DNA of 64,000 bases from Melieria omissa (GCA_963971225.1 OZ020270.1:1364001-1428000); one strand, 5' to 3'; counted from the first letter of the stretch, positions 45,977 through 57,647 are shown. Numbers and translations are program-made. The notes: generated from the letters alone by a model not told the origin.

Positions 45977-46991
45977 ATTTGAACCTATATAAAAATTAAT
46001 GTCTGTTGGTTACACGACATTATAACTCAAAAACTATACAAGCGATTGAGCCAAATTTTTCACGGAATGTTCGTCGTGGTAAACCACATAATACGAATAT
46101 GACCCGACAAGTGGGAGTGGCACCTCTCATCAGTGGCGCACAAAGGATTTCATTTTGGGGGCTTTGTGCAAAACCACAGAATAAACAGTATGCAGAAGGC
46201 GCATCTGAAATAATTTTGCGATTTCATTTCAGACGCGGGCGGGAAGCAACAAAGGTGAGGAAAATGTAAAGGGAACCGAGGGAGTAAGCGCGAATTGATG
46301 TACACGCATAAATTCGATGGTTTATTCTCATTTCGACAACAACACACAATGTTGTTGCTTTCCTCAGCAAGCCAGCTTGGCATTACTCGGGCACATTGAA
46401 ATGGTGGTTGATTTGGCAAAGCGATCGCCAAGGCAAATTCAATAGGTAGTTGCAGCACCAGAACTGATAAAACTTTTTTCTTTGATAATTAGCACAACAT
46501 TGTAGCAATAGTTTTCCACTTATTATCACTTTCTTGGAACAAGTGCAGAATACCACACCCTCTTAAAAAATTATTTTTTTTTTGTCGGAAAGAGGGGCAT
46601 TTTCTTATTCTAACAAACTTAAAATTTTGCACCGGAAACATTCACAGAGGGCGTGGTCCGCCCCCAAAGTCCCAGTTATATATCCGAATTTCTCAATAAA
46701 TAATCAACCGATTCTAACGATATTTTCTTCCTCTTTCGATAAATGTATAACATTAAATATGTAATTTGTATAACTCATTATTAGTACAAATTACATATCC
46801 AATGTTATACATTAATCGAAAGAGGAAGAAAATACCTTTCATATGACACCTATATCGTTAGAATCAGTTGATTATTTATTGAGAAATTCGGATATATAAC
46901 TGGGACTTTGGGGGCGGACCACGCCCTCTGTGAATGTTTCCGGGGCAAAATTTTAAGTTTGTTAGAATAAGAAAATGCCCCTCTTTCCGAT

Positions 46992-47295
46992 TGTAGTAAG
47001 CTTGGTTTTTTATTTAAATTTTAGTAAACTTGGTGTTTTTATTTAAATGTTAACTTCACAGGATTGAAAAATATATATATATGGCCAATCTTTCGCCAGC
47101 ACTCCACGGCACGTCCGTTTGGTTCTCTGCCTGCTTTTCGTCTCTGTGTTTTTTCGCGCTTTTTTCTACTCGCTACTTTGGCTTGCGACGCCACCGTCGG
47201 CCATCATGCCGCGAGTAGTGCCATCGCTCGAGTGTTGCCAATGCACGGAGTAATGCCACGAGTCGGGTGATGCCACCGTACCCTTACATACTACA
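46992..47295 (-). repeat. gypsy-4 3' LTR
   Basis: 304 bp, begins TGTAGTAAGCTTGG and ends CTTACATACTACA. It lies downstream of integrase in the minus orientation and is preceded by the CGAT duplication. Confidence 0.92.
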
Positions 47296-47401
47296 GTCGG
47301 CCGACCTGACACCTTGATCGACCCGATCAATCATAGGTGAACTTACATACTAGGTACAGTACAATCAAAAGGATCTTAAAATCTAAAATCGGCCATTAAA
47401 A

Positions 47402-48835
47402 CTAGGGTGCTGAAGGCTGACTATGTAAATCATCTTCAATGGGGCGTTGCGGAAGCGACTCAATTACTTCGTTACTTGGAGGCTCAATCCACTTGCGAAT
47501 ATGGTTGGCTTCAAGTATGCCCTGATAGGGGAGTTGGATAATGGGGCAATCATCGATATCGCCTATGAGATAGCGGTCATGAGGCAGCTTCTTGATTACC
47601 ACATATGGACCCTTAAACTTCTGAATAAACTTTTTATTGGTGCCAATAGTCGTATCATTATTTCGAATAACGACAAAGTCTCCCACGTCGAAAACCCTGG
47701 GCGGTCGACTATGCTCATTGAAGCGCCTTAAGTTGTATTCTTGACTCTCACGAATGGCAACGGCGGCCTGATCTCGCGCAACCTCTAGATCTCTCCCGAC
47801 GGAATTCACATCTTTCTCATCCAAGAATTCGGTAAGCCGATCCACTTCACACCCCCTCTGCAAAACGCCAAAGAGAAGTTTGCTAGGGGCCGTTTTAATT
47901 GACCGGTGAACCATATTGTTCAGTGCGTACTCAACATGCGCTAGCTGGCGCACACAATCGGAATGAGCCAGCGGCTCGCTTAATTTAGCCAGAATCGCCT
48001 TAAGCGTCAGATTCACCCTTTCAACTTGACCATTTGCCTGCGGGGACGCAACCGCAACCTTCACGTGCTCAATATTTTTATCCGAAAGGTAAGATGTAAA
48101 CTCAAGAGACGTAAAACACGTTCCCCGGTCACTCACTATTCGCGAAGGGCGACTATAATACTCAAAATACTTGTCGAGCGAAGCGCATACTTCACGCGTA
48201 CTTGTCGATACGACCGGATACAATTTTACAGATTTAGTAAATGCATCAACGACCAGCAGAATATGTTTTCGTTTAGACTGAAGTGATGGCAGGGGACCGA
48301 AGTGATCAATATGTATCGTGTGAAATGGAACGGGCTGCTTAGGGATATTATATAAATTGTGCTCGTTAGTACGAGTCGGGGCGGAATATAGAATGCACTT
48401 AATACAATTTCGGATACATCTTTCAACTTTCGGTTGCATGTCAGGGAACCAGTAGTGTAATCTAAGCTGGTCCATGGACTTTGTAACACCGAGATGGCCA
48501 ATCTTCTCATGAGTATGCCGCACCACATTCTCCTCAAGCTCACCGGGTACATAGAGGAATAGGTCCCCCTTTCGGTCCCGTCGATAGACAATTCCGTCAT
48601 GCATAGCATACGATCTCGATTCACCCTCACTCAAACTAATCTTCAATTTAGAGATAACTGGGTCGCGGTTTTGCACGGCCCTCACCTGGAAGTCAATACC
48701 TTCGGAACCAACAACGGAGACAATGTGGCACCGGCGAAGAGCGTCCACATGACCCATACGGGCGCCGGATCGATGGCAAACGGAATAATTATAATTTTCA
48801 AATTCAAGGGCCCAACGAGCAATTCGCGGATTCAT
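47402..48835 (-). pseudogene. gypsy-4 integrase with RNase H tail
   Basis: The frame from ATG 48835 continues RNase H (H-R-S-G-A-R-M-G-H-V-D-A-L) into the integrase. The zinc domain (H-T-H-E-K-I-G-H-L-G and C-I-R-N-C-I-K-C) is followed by the catalytic core: D-H-F-G-P-L-P-S (first Asp), V-S-D-R-G-T-C-F (second Asp), A-N-G-Q-V-E-R-V (Glu). The C-terminal GPY/F-type segment F-K-G-P-Y-V-V follows. This 477-residue stretch has no internal stop and all DDE residues. It is separated from RT-RNase H only by an in-frame TAA at 48836-48838. Confidence 0.88.
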
Positions 48836-50386
48836 TTATCGTTTATTCAATGTTAGAGTTAGTGAGTTACAATCAGTAACAGTTTTAAACGGGATACCTT
48901 CCAAATAAGTGCGGAATCGGCGGAGGGCATAGACAATAGCAAGAGTCTCCAACTCGAAACTGTGATAATTGGCTTCCTGCGGCGTTGTACTTTTCGAGTA
49001 ATACGACACCGGATGCAATTTCCCATCATCGCCCTTCTGAATCAAAACGGCACCGAAGCCTTTCGCGCTTGCATCGCAATGCAACTCGGTTTCTCGCTTC
49101 GGGTCATAAATCGTAAGAACTGGGGCGGAGGTAAGAGTGTTACGCAACATTTCATAGGCCTCCCTGCACTCGTCATTGAAATGAAACGGGACTTCCTTCT
49201 TTGTAAGATTATTCAGAGGTCGGGCAATGACCGAAAATGACGGGACGAACCGCCGGAAATATGAGCACAATTCCAAATATGAATGTAGCTCCTTAGAGTT
49301 CTTCGGCACTGGGTAATTTTGTATAGCGTGTACGTGGTCCCCACTGGGAGTAATACCAGAAGCTGAGACATTGTATCCCAAATATTCAATCTGTTCGTAA
49401 GCAAACTTGCACTTTGACAATCGCAACTCTAGTCCATTGCGAGCAAGATAGCGCAGGACGCTGATTATCAACTCCATATGCTCGGAAATGTCCCTTGAGG
49501 CGATCACAATATCGTCAAAATACACTACAATAAGTCCGGTATCGGTAAAAGGCTTAAGGATTCGCGATATGAACCGCTGAAATCCTGGATTGCATTTCTC
49601 AGCCCGAATGGCATTCGGATGTACTCGTATTAACCACTCGGGGTTACGAAAGAAGTATATCGCGTCGAGTCATCCGCCATTCTCACGTGGTGAAAACCAT
49701 TCTTGAGATCGAGCAACGTAAATATTTTCTTATTGCCGCGATATTCGAGGCAATCGTCAATTAACGGAATCGGAAAATTGTCTCGTATTGTTAATTTATT
49801 GAGCGCTCGATAATCGACACACATGCGCGTTTCACCATTTTTCTTCTTGACTAACACAATGGGTGAAGCATAGGGTGAATCGCTGGCGCTGATTATTCCG
49901 CGTTGCAGAAGGTCACTTACTATCGCACGCACTTCATCCTTTTCGCGGTAAGAGAGTCGCCGAGGCGAACAAAAAAACGGCGTATCGGTGGTGAGGCGTA
50001 TCGTCATATCGTAATTCGGGACAGTCACCGAACTTTGATCAAACTTTAAATATTCGGAGGTAATCCCATGGCGTAAGCAGTCACGGAACGGCGAAGCAAG
50101 CTGCGGATCAATGTCAATCTCGTCGGAGGATACAAGAACCCAAGGATTCTGAAAATTTTGGAACTCATCAAGCGCTTCAATGGCACCAGACCGCGACAAC
50201 GTCCGACGCGGAGCGGCAAAGAAATTTGAAACAATTCCCCTTTGATTAATGAGAATTCGCCTGGATGAGCCCCCACTTTCACTTACACTATTTAATTGAG
50301 CCACTTCGGAAGTCAGAGGTGAATTACAAATGCACACGTCTTTTGGTTCATTTAATATTGCATTGCCAGAAACTTTAAATACAGAA
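48836..50386 (-). pseudogene. gypsy-4 reverse transcriptase and RNase H (two stops, one frameshift)
   Basis: From the end of gag-protease, the pol frame shows S-P-Y-A-S-P-I-V-L-V-K-K and M-C-V-D-Y-R-A-L-N. A TAA at 49630-49632 stops it just before Y-E-Y-I-R-M-P-F-G-L-R. A small deletion near 49597 then changes frame. The catalytic motif Y-F-D-D is at 49511-49522. RNase H motifs E-L-H-C-D-A-S and T-D-C-N-S-L follow, to the TAA at 48836. Everything else is well preserved. Confidence 0.87.
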
Positions 50387-51814
50387 CTACTTATGTTCAG
50401 GAATAGGAATGATTGGGCAAGAATACAGTTGGATTTTAAATGATTGGAGTGCATCCCGGCCAAGCAGCATCGGAACCGGAAGGGCGTCATCTGACAGAAC
50501 CAACACAGGAATTATCCGTACACGATTTTGCAGTAGCACAGCAACACCCAGTTCACCGTGAGTGATTATATTAGCCTTGCCCAATCCGCAAAAGTTTGAC
50601 GGCCTCGGTTGTCCAATCTTGACAAACTCCGGGACCAAGGATATCGTAATAAAGCTAACGGGACTACCCGTATCAAGAAGAGAATTACAACCAATTACAC
50701 CTGTGCACTTGGGATCACTTGACTTAAACACAACACTCACCATCTGAAGTGCGCTCATGGTCTCAGCTATCCCCTCGTCATCTTCTTGGGCGATCGGTCG
50801 GGCACTGTGGACGCCCACGAACGCGGCTCGTTGTTTCTTCGGGGCTGACGGGCAGTCAGCGTATTGGTGGCCAAGGTTGCCACATCGGAAGCACGAACCA
50901 GGAACGCGGCGCTCTTTTGGACACTCAGAGGAAAAGTGTCCATAGCCGGAACAATTAGCCGGTGGTTTGGCGTAGGTGGCGCTCGTCGGAGTCGTGACAG
51001 CTGGAGTCGTAAGGCGCACTTCGGAGCGGCGCAATTTCAGCTTGTCGTAGCGAACTATCAGCGCCTTCCGCTGCTGGATGTCGGTTGCGCCATACAAGAT
51101 TGAAATATCGGAGGTACGATCTTGTAGGCCGGCAATTATCGCTTCAATTACTTCGTTAACTTCGATGTCTGCATGCGAGGCGATCTCCACCATGATTAGG
51201 ACGTACCGGAAGCTCGTCTCGTTTTTCCTCTTAAAACGCTGACGCAGCTGGTCATAGACCTCTTGGCGGCTCGTACGGCAATCGAACTCGGCTACTAACA
51301 TGGCACGCAACTCCGCCCAATTGGTGACATTAATTGTGCGGAGGAACACACCTGCTGTCCCCTTCAACTTGCGGCGCGCACAAATGTATCGATCGCGATC
51401 ATCGCAATCGAGCGTGGCTGATATGTCTTCGAAGTCGGTGATCCACTTCCGGATTCCATAAGAGTCGTCGCCCGTGAAGTCGGCGATTGCACTGTCCATT
51501 TCGGAAAAATCAAATTTACGTCGGCCTGACGTGGACGCCGTCTCTTGTTCTAGTGCGCGCACCTTTGCGCGCAGCTCCAGTAGGGCAGCCCGCTGTTCGA
51601 GCCGTTGGATCTCAGCGGCGGCGTCTTGGTCGCATCCAAGTACATCAACCTCGTCGCCACCCGGAAGACCGGCCTCCGCGTGCAGCGCCATCAGAGTAGT
51701 GCGTGTCGAGTTCAACGGCGGTGATATGCCCGCAGCCGTCAGCTCCGCCATCAATTGGCCCTTCGTCGCTCGATTCATGGTGCTGGATTTGTAAATGGGT
51801 GCTTCTCTGGACAC
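50387..51814 (-). CDS. gypsy-4 Gag with protease domain
   Basis: 475 residues from ATG 51814 (or 474-12 residues from 51778, whose surroundings are free of the leader repeats; the latter start seems better). It contains a charged coiled-coil-like N-terminal part, a Gag capsid domain (W-I-T-D-F-E, R-R-K-L-K-G), a zinc-knuckle pair near residues 285-320 (the second, C-F-R-C-G-N-L-G-H, is complete; the first has a degenerate start) and a retropepsin motif L-L-D-T-G-S at about residue 375. No stop inside. A -1 shift or stop separates it from RT at about 50400-50490, where the two frames overlap by about 100 bp, as is usual for gag-pol. Confidence 0.85.
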   Translation of the reverse strand: MSREAPIYKSSTMNRATKGQLMAELTAAGISPPLNSTRTTLMALHAEAGLPGGDEVDVLGCDQDAAAEIQRLEQRAALLELRAKVRALEQETASTSGRRKFDFSEMDSAIADFTGDDSYGIRKWITDFEDISATLDCDDRDRYICARRKLKGTAGVFLRTINVTNWAELRAMLVAEFDCRTSRQEVYDQLRQRFKRKNETSFRYVLIMVEIASHADIEVNEVIEAIIAGLQDRTSDISILYGATDIQQRKALIVRYDKLKLRRSEVRLTTPAVTTPTSATYAKPPANCSGYGHFSSECPKERRVPGSCFRCGNLGHQYADCPSAPKKQRAAFVGVHSARPIAQEDDEGIAETMSALQMVSVVFKSSDPKCTGVIGCNSLLDTGSPVSFITISLVPEFVKIGQPRPSNFCGLGKANIITHGELGVAVLLQNRVRIIPVLVLSDDALPVPMLLGRDALQSFKIQLYSCPIIPIPEHK

Positions 51815-51994
51815 TGCGCTGACTCTTGTTGTTGTGAAATCGCGGCGGGTGCTCCTCTGGACACTGCACTAACTCTCGGTGTTGTGAAATCGCGGCGGGT
51901 GCTCCTCTGGACACTGCACTAACTCTCGTTGTTGTGAAATCGCGGCGGGTGCTCCTCTGGACACTGCGCTAACTCTTGTTGGTGGCCGATACTC
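51795..51994 (-). repeat. 50-bp tandem repeat in gypsy-4 leader, four units
   Basis: CTCTGGACACTGC recurs at 51805, 51855, 51905 and 51955, giving a 50-bp period. It lies between the 5' LTR and the gag start and overlaps the first possible ATG. Confidence 0.85.
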
Positions 51995-52023
51995 GGAATA
52001 GGTATACTACCCCACACTTGAAC

Positions 52024-52329
52024 TGTAGTAAGCTTGGTTTTTTATTTAAATTTTAGTAAACTTGGTGTTTTTATTTAAATGTTAACTTCACAGGATTGAA
52101 AAATATATATATATGGCCAATCTTTAGCCAGCACTCCACGGCACGTCCGTTTGGTTCTCTGTCTGCTTTTCGTCTCTCTGTGTTTTTTCGCGCTTTTTTC
52201 TACTCGCTACTTTGGCTTGCGACGCCACCGTCGGCCATCATGCCGCGAGTAGTGCCATCGCTCGAGTGTTGCCAATGCACGGAGTAGTGCCACGAGTCGG
52301 GTGATGCCACCGTACCCTTACATACTACA
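52024..52329 (-). repeat. gypsy-4 5' LTR
   Basis: 306 bp; same ends as the left LTR, one extra CT and a few substitutions. It is followed by the CGAT duplication. The next bases (52334 onward) continue the FB-2 right arm. Confidence 0.92.
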
Positions 52330-53214
52330 CGATAAAAGGAAAAAATAATTTTTTTAAGAGGGTGTGGTATTCTGCATTTAAGCCACAACATCCATTTTAC
52401 AAACAGACCAAAAGAACTAATAAAATCCATGGAATTTTGGGTTTTTCCGTAGTGCTACCACCTTATTTATGCGCCTTGGCGATCGCACAATCAATTTTTC
52501 TATGCAAACTTTGCCTGTCCACTTCTTGTTCTTGTTTGTAAAAAAGCAAGCTGAGAGCAAGCACGAGCCACCACCAACATGCAAGCGGAACATCGCTTTG
52601 TTGCCCAACAACAACAACCACAGTGTGTGGTGCGCGGTCGCAGCTTCTCAGCTTACGCTCTCGCGCTCTGTGTTCTCGTCCCCTTTACTGCTTCCCCCGC
52701 ATCTACAAACGGGTCCTACCGCTGGAACCCGCAAAGAAAATTTTCTTTACACACGAAACCACATTTTGTACCAGCAATTTTTGAGTTTGGGGGAGTAGTT
52801 TGAATCCCCAAACCCACCTGCGTGCGCCACATACAATACTCCATTTTTCAACGTAAAAAATATTTATTGTAAAATAATAGTTATCATTCAACGAAAAACA
52901 AATATTTTACTTCATAATAGTTACTGGCAACCGAAAAATATTTCTCACAAAATAAACGTTACTGAGCAACGTAAAAAATATTTCTCACAAAATAAACGTT
53001 ACCGAGCAACGTAAAAAGAATTTCTCACAAAATAAACGTTACCGAGCAATGGAAAAACAATTTTTCTCTCATAACAGTTATGTGATGACGCAAAAAATAT
53101 TTATCTTAAAATAATCGTTATCGGCGATGTACAAAACATTACTCTCTGATGATAGTTATTAGGCAACAGAAAAAAATATATGTCTCGAATAATAATCTAT
53201 GTATAAAGATTTAA

Positions 53215-53947
53215 GGGGGCTTTCCCGTTTTTCGGTTTCAAAAAATGTTTTTTTTTTTTTTACAGAAATCGATTTATAAATACTATAACAATATGAAACC
53301 AAAGTTTCATAATAAAATATGCAATAGTTTTGAAGTTATAGCCAAAAATGTTTCGGCGCGCACAGCCTCGCGTACGCTTCGCGCGGCGAGTATTGTAACT
53401 TTAAACGCGTTTTTCTCGAAACCATGTTTTTGTTTCTTTTTTACACTTTTTTCGGATCTAATGAACCGATTTGGATAAAACTGAATTTCACGTGTTCACA
53501 AATGAATTCTCTATCGCACATCATAGGATTTTTTCAATATTGTGAAATTTCGATTTTTAACAACACTTTTAGTACCAAAATTTTGCAAAAAAATCGATTT
53601 TTTTTTCAAATTTGCGCCAAATTTCACCAAGTTGAAATTTTTCAAAAATCCTCCGATGTGCGATAACTAAAACTATGTAATTAATGAAAATGATGGTCAA
53701 TTTGATTTCAGATAAACCGTACCCGAGAAAAGTGTAAAAAACTGGGAGTATGTTTTCCAAACAAGGCAACATAAGTACTTGGCAAGCCGGCGGCCATTTT
53801 GTTTTTTTTCCAAAAAAAAAATTTTTCAACTCACTATTGTAACAACAAACAAAATAAAAAAGAATTACAACATTTTATCAAACTGTCTTTCCAAAATTAA
53901 TTCTTGAAAAACACCTCATTTTTCGACGAAAAAACGGGAAAGCCCCC
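53215..53947. mobile_element. TTAA-flanked MITE family B, copy 1
   Basis: TTAA at 53211-53214 and 53948-53951; TIR GGGGGCTTTCCCGTTTTTCG. Inside is a short GC-rich palindromic block (GCCTCGCGTACGC, near 53360) before AACTTTAAACGCG and TTCTCGAAACCATG. A relative with a different TIR is at 62443-63162. Confidence 0.8.
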
Positions 53948-53975
53948 TTAAAAATAATTATTTCAAAATAATAAT

Positions 53976-54920
53976 TAGGGGAATTCTTTGTAAGATGCCA
54001 CTCTTTGTAAGGTGCCACCCTTGCTCGATTTCGACGTTCCAGCAATCCAAGAAAAAAAATTCCTATTGTCACTTGAGGTATATATATCAACATCAATTGT
54101 AATGTGGTTTTTAAGGAAACAGACGCAATAACACGGTCTGGGTAAATAAAAGTGTCAAATTTGGTTAAGAAAAAACATAAAAATGAAAACTGAAGGTTTT
54201 TCTTGCGGTGAAAAAGTAACCAAAAACTTATAAAAAAACTAAGGTAAATATCAGTGTTGGACTTAATTTTTAATGCTTTTTCATAATCTGAAATGATATC
54301 CGAGCATATCGTAAAAGGATCAAATTTATTCAATGATTTCCAAAATGGCGTGAAAATGTAAAGTCCCACCTTTTTTTCTTTGTAAGGTGCCACCCCCCTT
54401 TTTTCATTGTATTGTGGTCCTATATCAGTAAAATGACTTTTTATTGCTCGGAGTCGTCATTACAATGAATTTAAAGTGTTCTTAGTAAATTTTTCTCTAA
54501 TCCTATTATGAGGAATAAATTAGTTCAGTTTTGTTTATCAATTTCCATACAATTATTCGTTTTCTTCGTTACCATTCAATTTGCATTTTGCTTTCGGTTA
54601 TTTTCTATTCAATTCAAATTAAATTCAAGAATCTTTCGTATATTTTATGAATCATGCATTTTTACTTGAAATTTCTACGTTTTTAGCGGTTTTTTTAGGG
54701 GGTGGCACTTTACATGAAAAAATTTTAGGGTGTCGATTTTGAACACTTTGGGAAATTGGCTGTAAAATTCGTATTTACGAAAAATTTAAATGAAGTGTTA
54801 CCTTGGATCATAGTTCTTTAAATAATCTTTTCAACGGTATATTAAAATATGCGATACGTTAATTTTCTAACGAGTTTTGCGCAAAAAAGCTATGGTGGCA
54901 CCTTACAAAGAATTCCCCTA
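53976..54920. mobile_element. MITE family C (945 bp)
   Basis: TIR TAGGGGAATTCTTTGTAAGR..GCCAC at the left, complement at the right. The motif CTTTGTAAGGTGCCAC is repeated inside (near 54000 and 54380). TA is likely the duplication. No gene. Confidence 0.75.
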
Positions 54921-54924
54921 TAAG

Positions 54925-55907
54925 TAAGGGAGAGGGCTGGGTTGTGAACCAGGCTGGGTTGTGAACCATTACTGTTTTTTCTTTCCCTAATTGACATATC
55001 GCCAATCTTTCAACTGTCAAGTTTGTCTTATGATATGACTCTGCTTTTGTGGTTACACCGAAGTGTAAACACGTATTGCTTGTGGCAGCAATCGAGTTTG
55101 AAAGACATCGTGTTTGAAAATCGACTGCGAAAACTTGTTGGCTTTTTTTTAAAGTGCTATCCAAGTGACTGAAGTTATTGCAAAAATGTAAGTGTAACAC
55201 ATATTTATTTAGGGTATTGATTCTATTTTACGATCCAATATTTGTTTATGTTGAAATATGATTGGAATTGTCGTTATTTTAAAAGTTTACAAAATGGCAT
55301 CGTGGTTGGGCTGTGAACCACTGTGGGGGCTGGGTTATGAACCACCTGGTTTTCGGACTACATTTGCACTAGGACGGTCAAATATCGCCGGATTTATTAA
55401 AATAAAGAAATTTTATGTAATGTCCCTCGATTTCGGTGAGTTCACTTTAAGTGAGCCAATGCGAGAACGCGTTCGTATTTCATATGCAAACATTGCGACA
55501 CCGATTAGGATGAAAAAAAAAACAAATATTGAGCACTTGCATTCATTGCGATTTTTTGGCCTAAGTGGCGTTATTATAACCTTTTTTCACGTCTTGAGCC
55601 TTCCTGATTAAATATATTTTCAACTTATTTCAAAATTATGGGTGTTTTCTTCGTATTTTTCGACTTTAATTGCGATTTGCCAGATGGTTTACAACCCAGC
55701 CACTTTTTTGGAAAAGCGAAAAATCACATCCTTAGAAAATTGGACGTAGAGAGTTAAATGTTTATCAAAACGGTAATCTGTCTTCATAACAAATTTGCGC
55801 GTTATATTTACCTTTCCAACGGTATCTTCGATTTATCGATATCTTTATTCTGTGAAAAGTTAGAGCCAAAAAACAAAACCCGGTTCACACCCCGGCCCTC
55901 TCCCTTA
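54925..55907. mobile_element. MITE family A, copy 2 (983 bp)
   Basis: Collinear with 6488-7468 and only 2 bp longer; same TAAGGGAGAGGG ends and internal GGTTGTGAACCA motifs. It lies four bases after MITE C inside FB-2. Confidence 0.8.
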
Positions 55908-56166
55908 ACAATTAAAATATTTGTTACAATGAAACAGTTATTTTCCGACTTTTTCCCTAAAACCGTTATAACTGTTATGTCCCTGGCATTTACACGTTCG
56001 AAGACTTAAGCGACGAACTCGACTGAAATGAGCAAAATTCAAAGTCGAATTTCTCTTAAACTAGAGCATATCCAGCCAAACGCCTGGTAGATCTCAAATC
56101 AGTATACCTATAGAAAAGTCGCTCAGTAGGTCCCCCGCTTGTTGCAATTTCCGACTTGGGCAGTGT

Positions 56167-56190
56167 AATTAATTGACTGGCACGACACAC
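56167..56190 (-). mobile_element. 3' end of an interrupted SINE
   Basis: Minus strand reads like the last 23 nt of the SINE (GTCGTGCCAGTCAATTAATT). It lies directly at the right border of PAL-1. The body of the same SINE continues at 61089-61182, with a gap of about 110 bp of SINE sequence. Confidence 0.6.
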
Positions 56191-57429
56191 AGTGATCCGA
56201 AGTGGGACAAAAATAGAAAAATTGTATGTCACCGATTTAAAAAAAAATTGGTGTAATTTGAAAGATAATACTTTCATTAAGTAAGATCTAAAATTATTTT
56301 ATAATTGGGTAAATTTTGAGAAAGTTATAGCATTTACAAGTTGATCAAATTCTAGAAAAATTGTTTTATGATAAAATGCAGTTTTGAGCGTCAACAATTG
56401 AAAACGTAACCAAAACACTATTTTAGCTTCAATCGAAGAAAATGTTACTGCTATGCACTTATAAGAGTCCTAAACATCATTTCAGGAGCTATTTTGAAAA
56501 AAAAGTTAAAGAAAAACGGGGTTGTACGTTATTTAAACAACACATTTTTTTTACTAAAAGCTATAAAAACTATATATTTTTGTAGATCGCAAATGTCGAA
56601 TTGCGCATTATTACACCTACTTTTTTACGTAATCCTATAGAATGGACTTTCTTCTTTTGGATTATTAAAAAGAATTCTGCGATTTCCTGCGATCTTGGAA
56701 AAGAATATAAGCACAGTCGCTAACAAAAATGGGCATGGTCCGCCCACTAAAGGCAGAGTTGCCATACGAAAGTTTTTCATATAATATGAAAACTTCTATA
56801 TTAACAAATCCAATGTCTCAATTTATGAATGTTCTATATAAAAATGGGTTTGGCTTACCCGTTAGAGCCATGTTATCCTATTTTTCCCATTGCAAAAAAA
56901 TTTTTTGCTAAAGAGTGATTTAATGCTCATATTTTTTGGAGAATATGGAAAAGTTGCGGAAGGCAATCTTGTTAAAATTACCTTGCATTATTTACACTTG
57001 TTTACAATAAAGAAGAAAACTATGGGAGAAAACTATTTGTAAAATAGTTTTATTTCAATTGAACTGTTTGTGTGGGATTAAAAACATCATATTTGATGAT
57101 AGTGAAACTGAATAAATTGAACGGTTTGAAAAATGGCAGTTATTTTCTTTCTTCCTGGACATTTGATCATAGCATTGCATCTTCATAGCTGTGTCATCTC
57201 TATGTGAAGCTCTACGGAAATAAAACCAAAATCGGTTTCTTTCAAGCAACTTCATCACCCTCTTTCCACCCTTTGAAGATCGAATTTTGAAAAACGCTGA
57301 AATACTTATTTCGTTATTTTTGTTTGAGTATACTGAAACGAAAAGGCACTCTGTGCTCTGCATGAACGCTTTTGCAAACATACTTTTAGGCATGTACTTT
57401 GAAGTACAGCAAAACTGGTATAAATTCGC
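56191..57429. other. noncoding DNA, nothing recognised
   Basis: AT-rich, no gene or clear repeat. It begins CAGTGATCCGAAGTGGGAC and has GGGACAAAAATAGAA near 56205, echoed in inverse near 61055-61075. That could be a worn TIR pair, but I cannot support it further. Confidence 0.35.
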
Positions 57430-57647
57430 TTGGTATATTTAGTCCGATATGGCAAGGATGGTTCTCGAAGAAATGGGCTGTGCGAGAATGGTCGAGCGCT
57501 TTCCAATTAGAAGCTGCAAGAAACTTGGGCGCGATAAGAAAACTGGTATAAAAGCAGCAGTACGCAGCGCAATGGATCGAGTCTGTGTTGAGCAAGCAAT
57601 GGGGAAGCATGCAATAGTAGTAGTGTAAAGTAAAGCGATTGTTACCC
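57430..57647 (+). promoter_or_regulatory. possible solo LTR or promoter fragment
   Basis: Contains GGTATAAAAGCAGCAG (TATA box near 57544) about 30 bp before a plausible start, and TTCTCGAAGAA (57463), a heat-shock-element-like motif. No gene follows; it may be a fragment of an LTR. Low confidence. Confidence 0.3.

Larger units (their letters stand above)
46992..52329 (-). mobile_element. gypsy-4: nearly complete Ty3/gypsy element (5338 bp)
   Basis: LTRs at 46992-47295 and 52024-52329 with TGTAGTA..TACTACA ends, flanked by CGAT (46988-46991, 52330-52333). The genes run right to left: gag-protease 51814-50387, then RT, RNase H and integrase to 47402. The LTRs differ by a few substitutions and one 2-bp indel, so insertion is recent. 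Pol is broken by two stops and one frameshift. It sits in the right arm of FB-2. Confidence 0.92.
44362..55985. mobile_element. FB-2: palindromic foldback element with nested insertions
   Basis: Inserted in the right arm of PAL-1 with 8-bp duplication GCATTTAC (44354-44361, 55986-55993); ends CAGAGAC and GTCCCTG. The outer arms are arrays of ACGTTGC..GGTAACG..ATTTTGTGAGAAATATTTTT subrepeats (44500-44810 and 52855-53200). The inner arms 46130-46745 and 46800-46990 plus 52334-52850 are reverse complements around a loop near 46770. After subtracting hAT, gypsy-4 and MITEs, each arm is about 1.2 kb. Long subrepeat arms resemble FB/Galileo elements. No transposase is present. Confidence 0.78.
39533..56166. 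mobile_element. PAL-1: long palindromic foldback element with nested insertions
   Basis: Outer arms 39533-39775 and 55994-56166 are reverse complements (shared blocks GCGGGGGACCTACTGAGCG and TTCGAAGACTTAAGCG). Inner arm 39790-40100 pairs with 43665-43930. The core arms 42095-42785 and 42907-43625 are near perfect around a loop at 42786-42906. Insertions: mariner 40188-41468, further DNA to 42090, a block at 43935-44155, a hAT fragment 44214-44338, and FB-2 44362-55985. No transposase gene of its own is visible. A third partial arm copy is at 63833-64000. Confidence 0.8.

Noticed and set aside
53878..54393. 171-codon minus-strand frame
   Set aside because: Spans the borders of two MITEs and is rich in Phe and Lys from AT bias; no domain.
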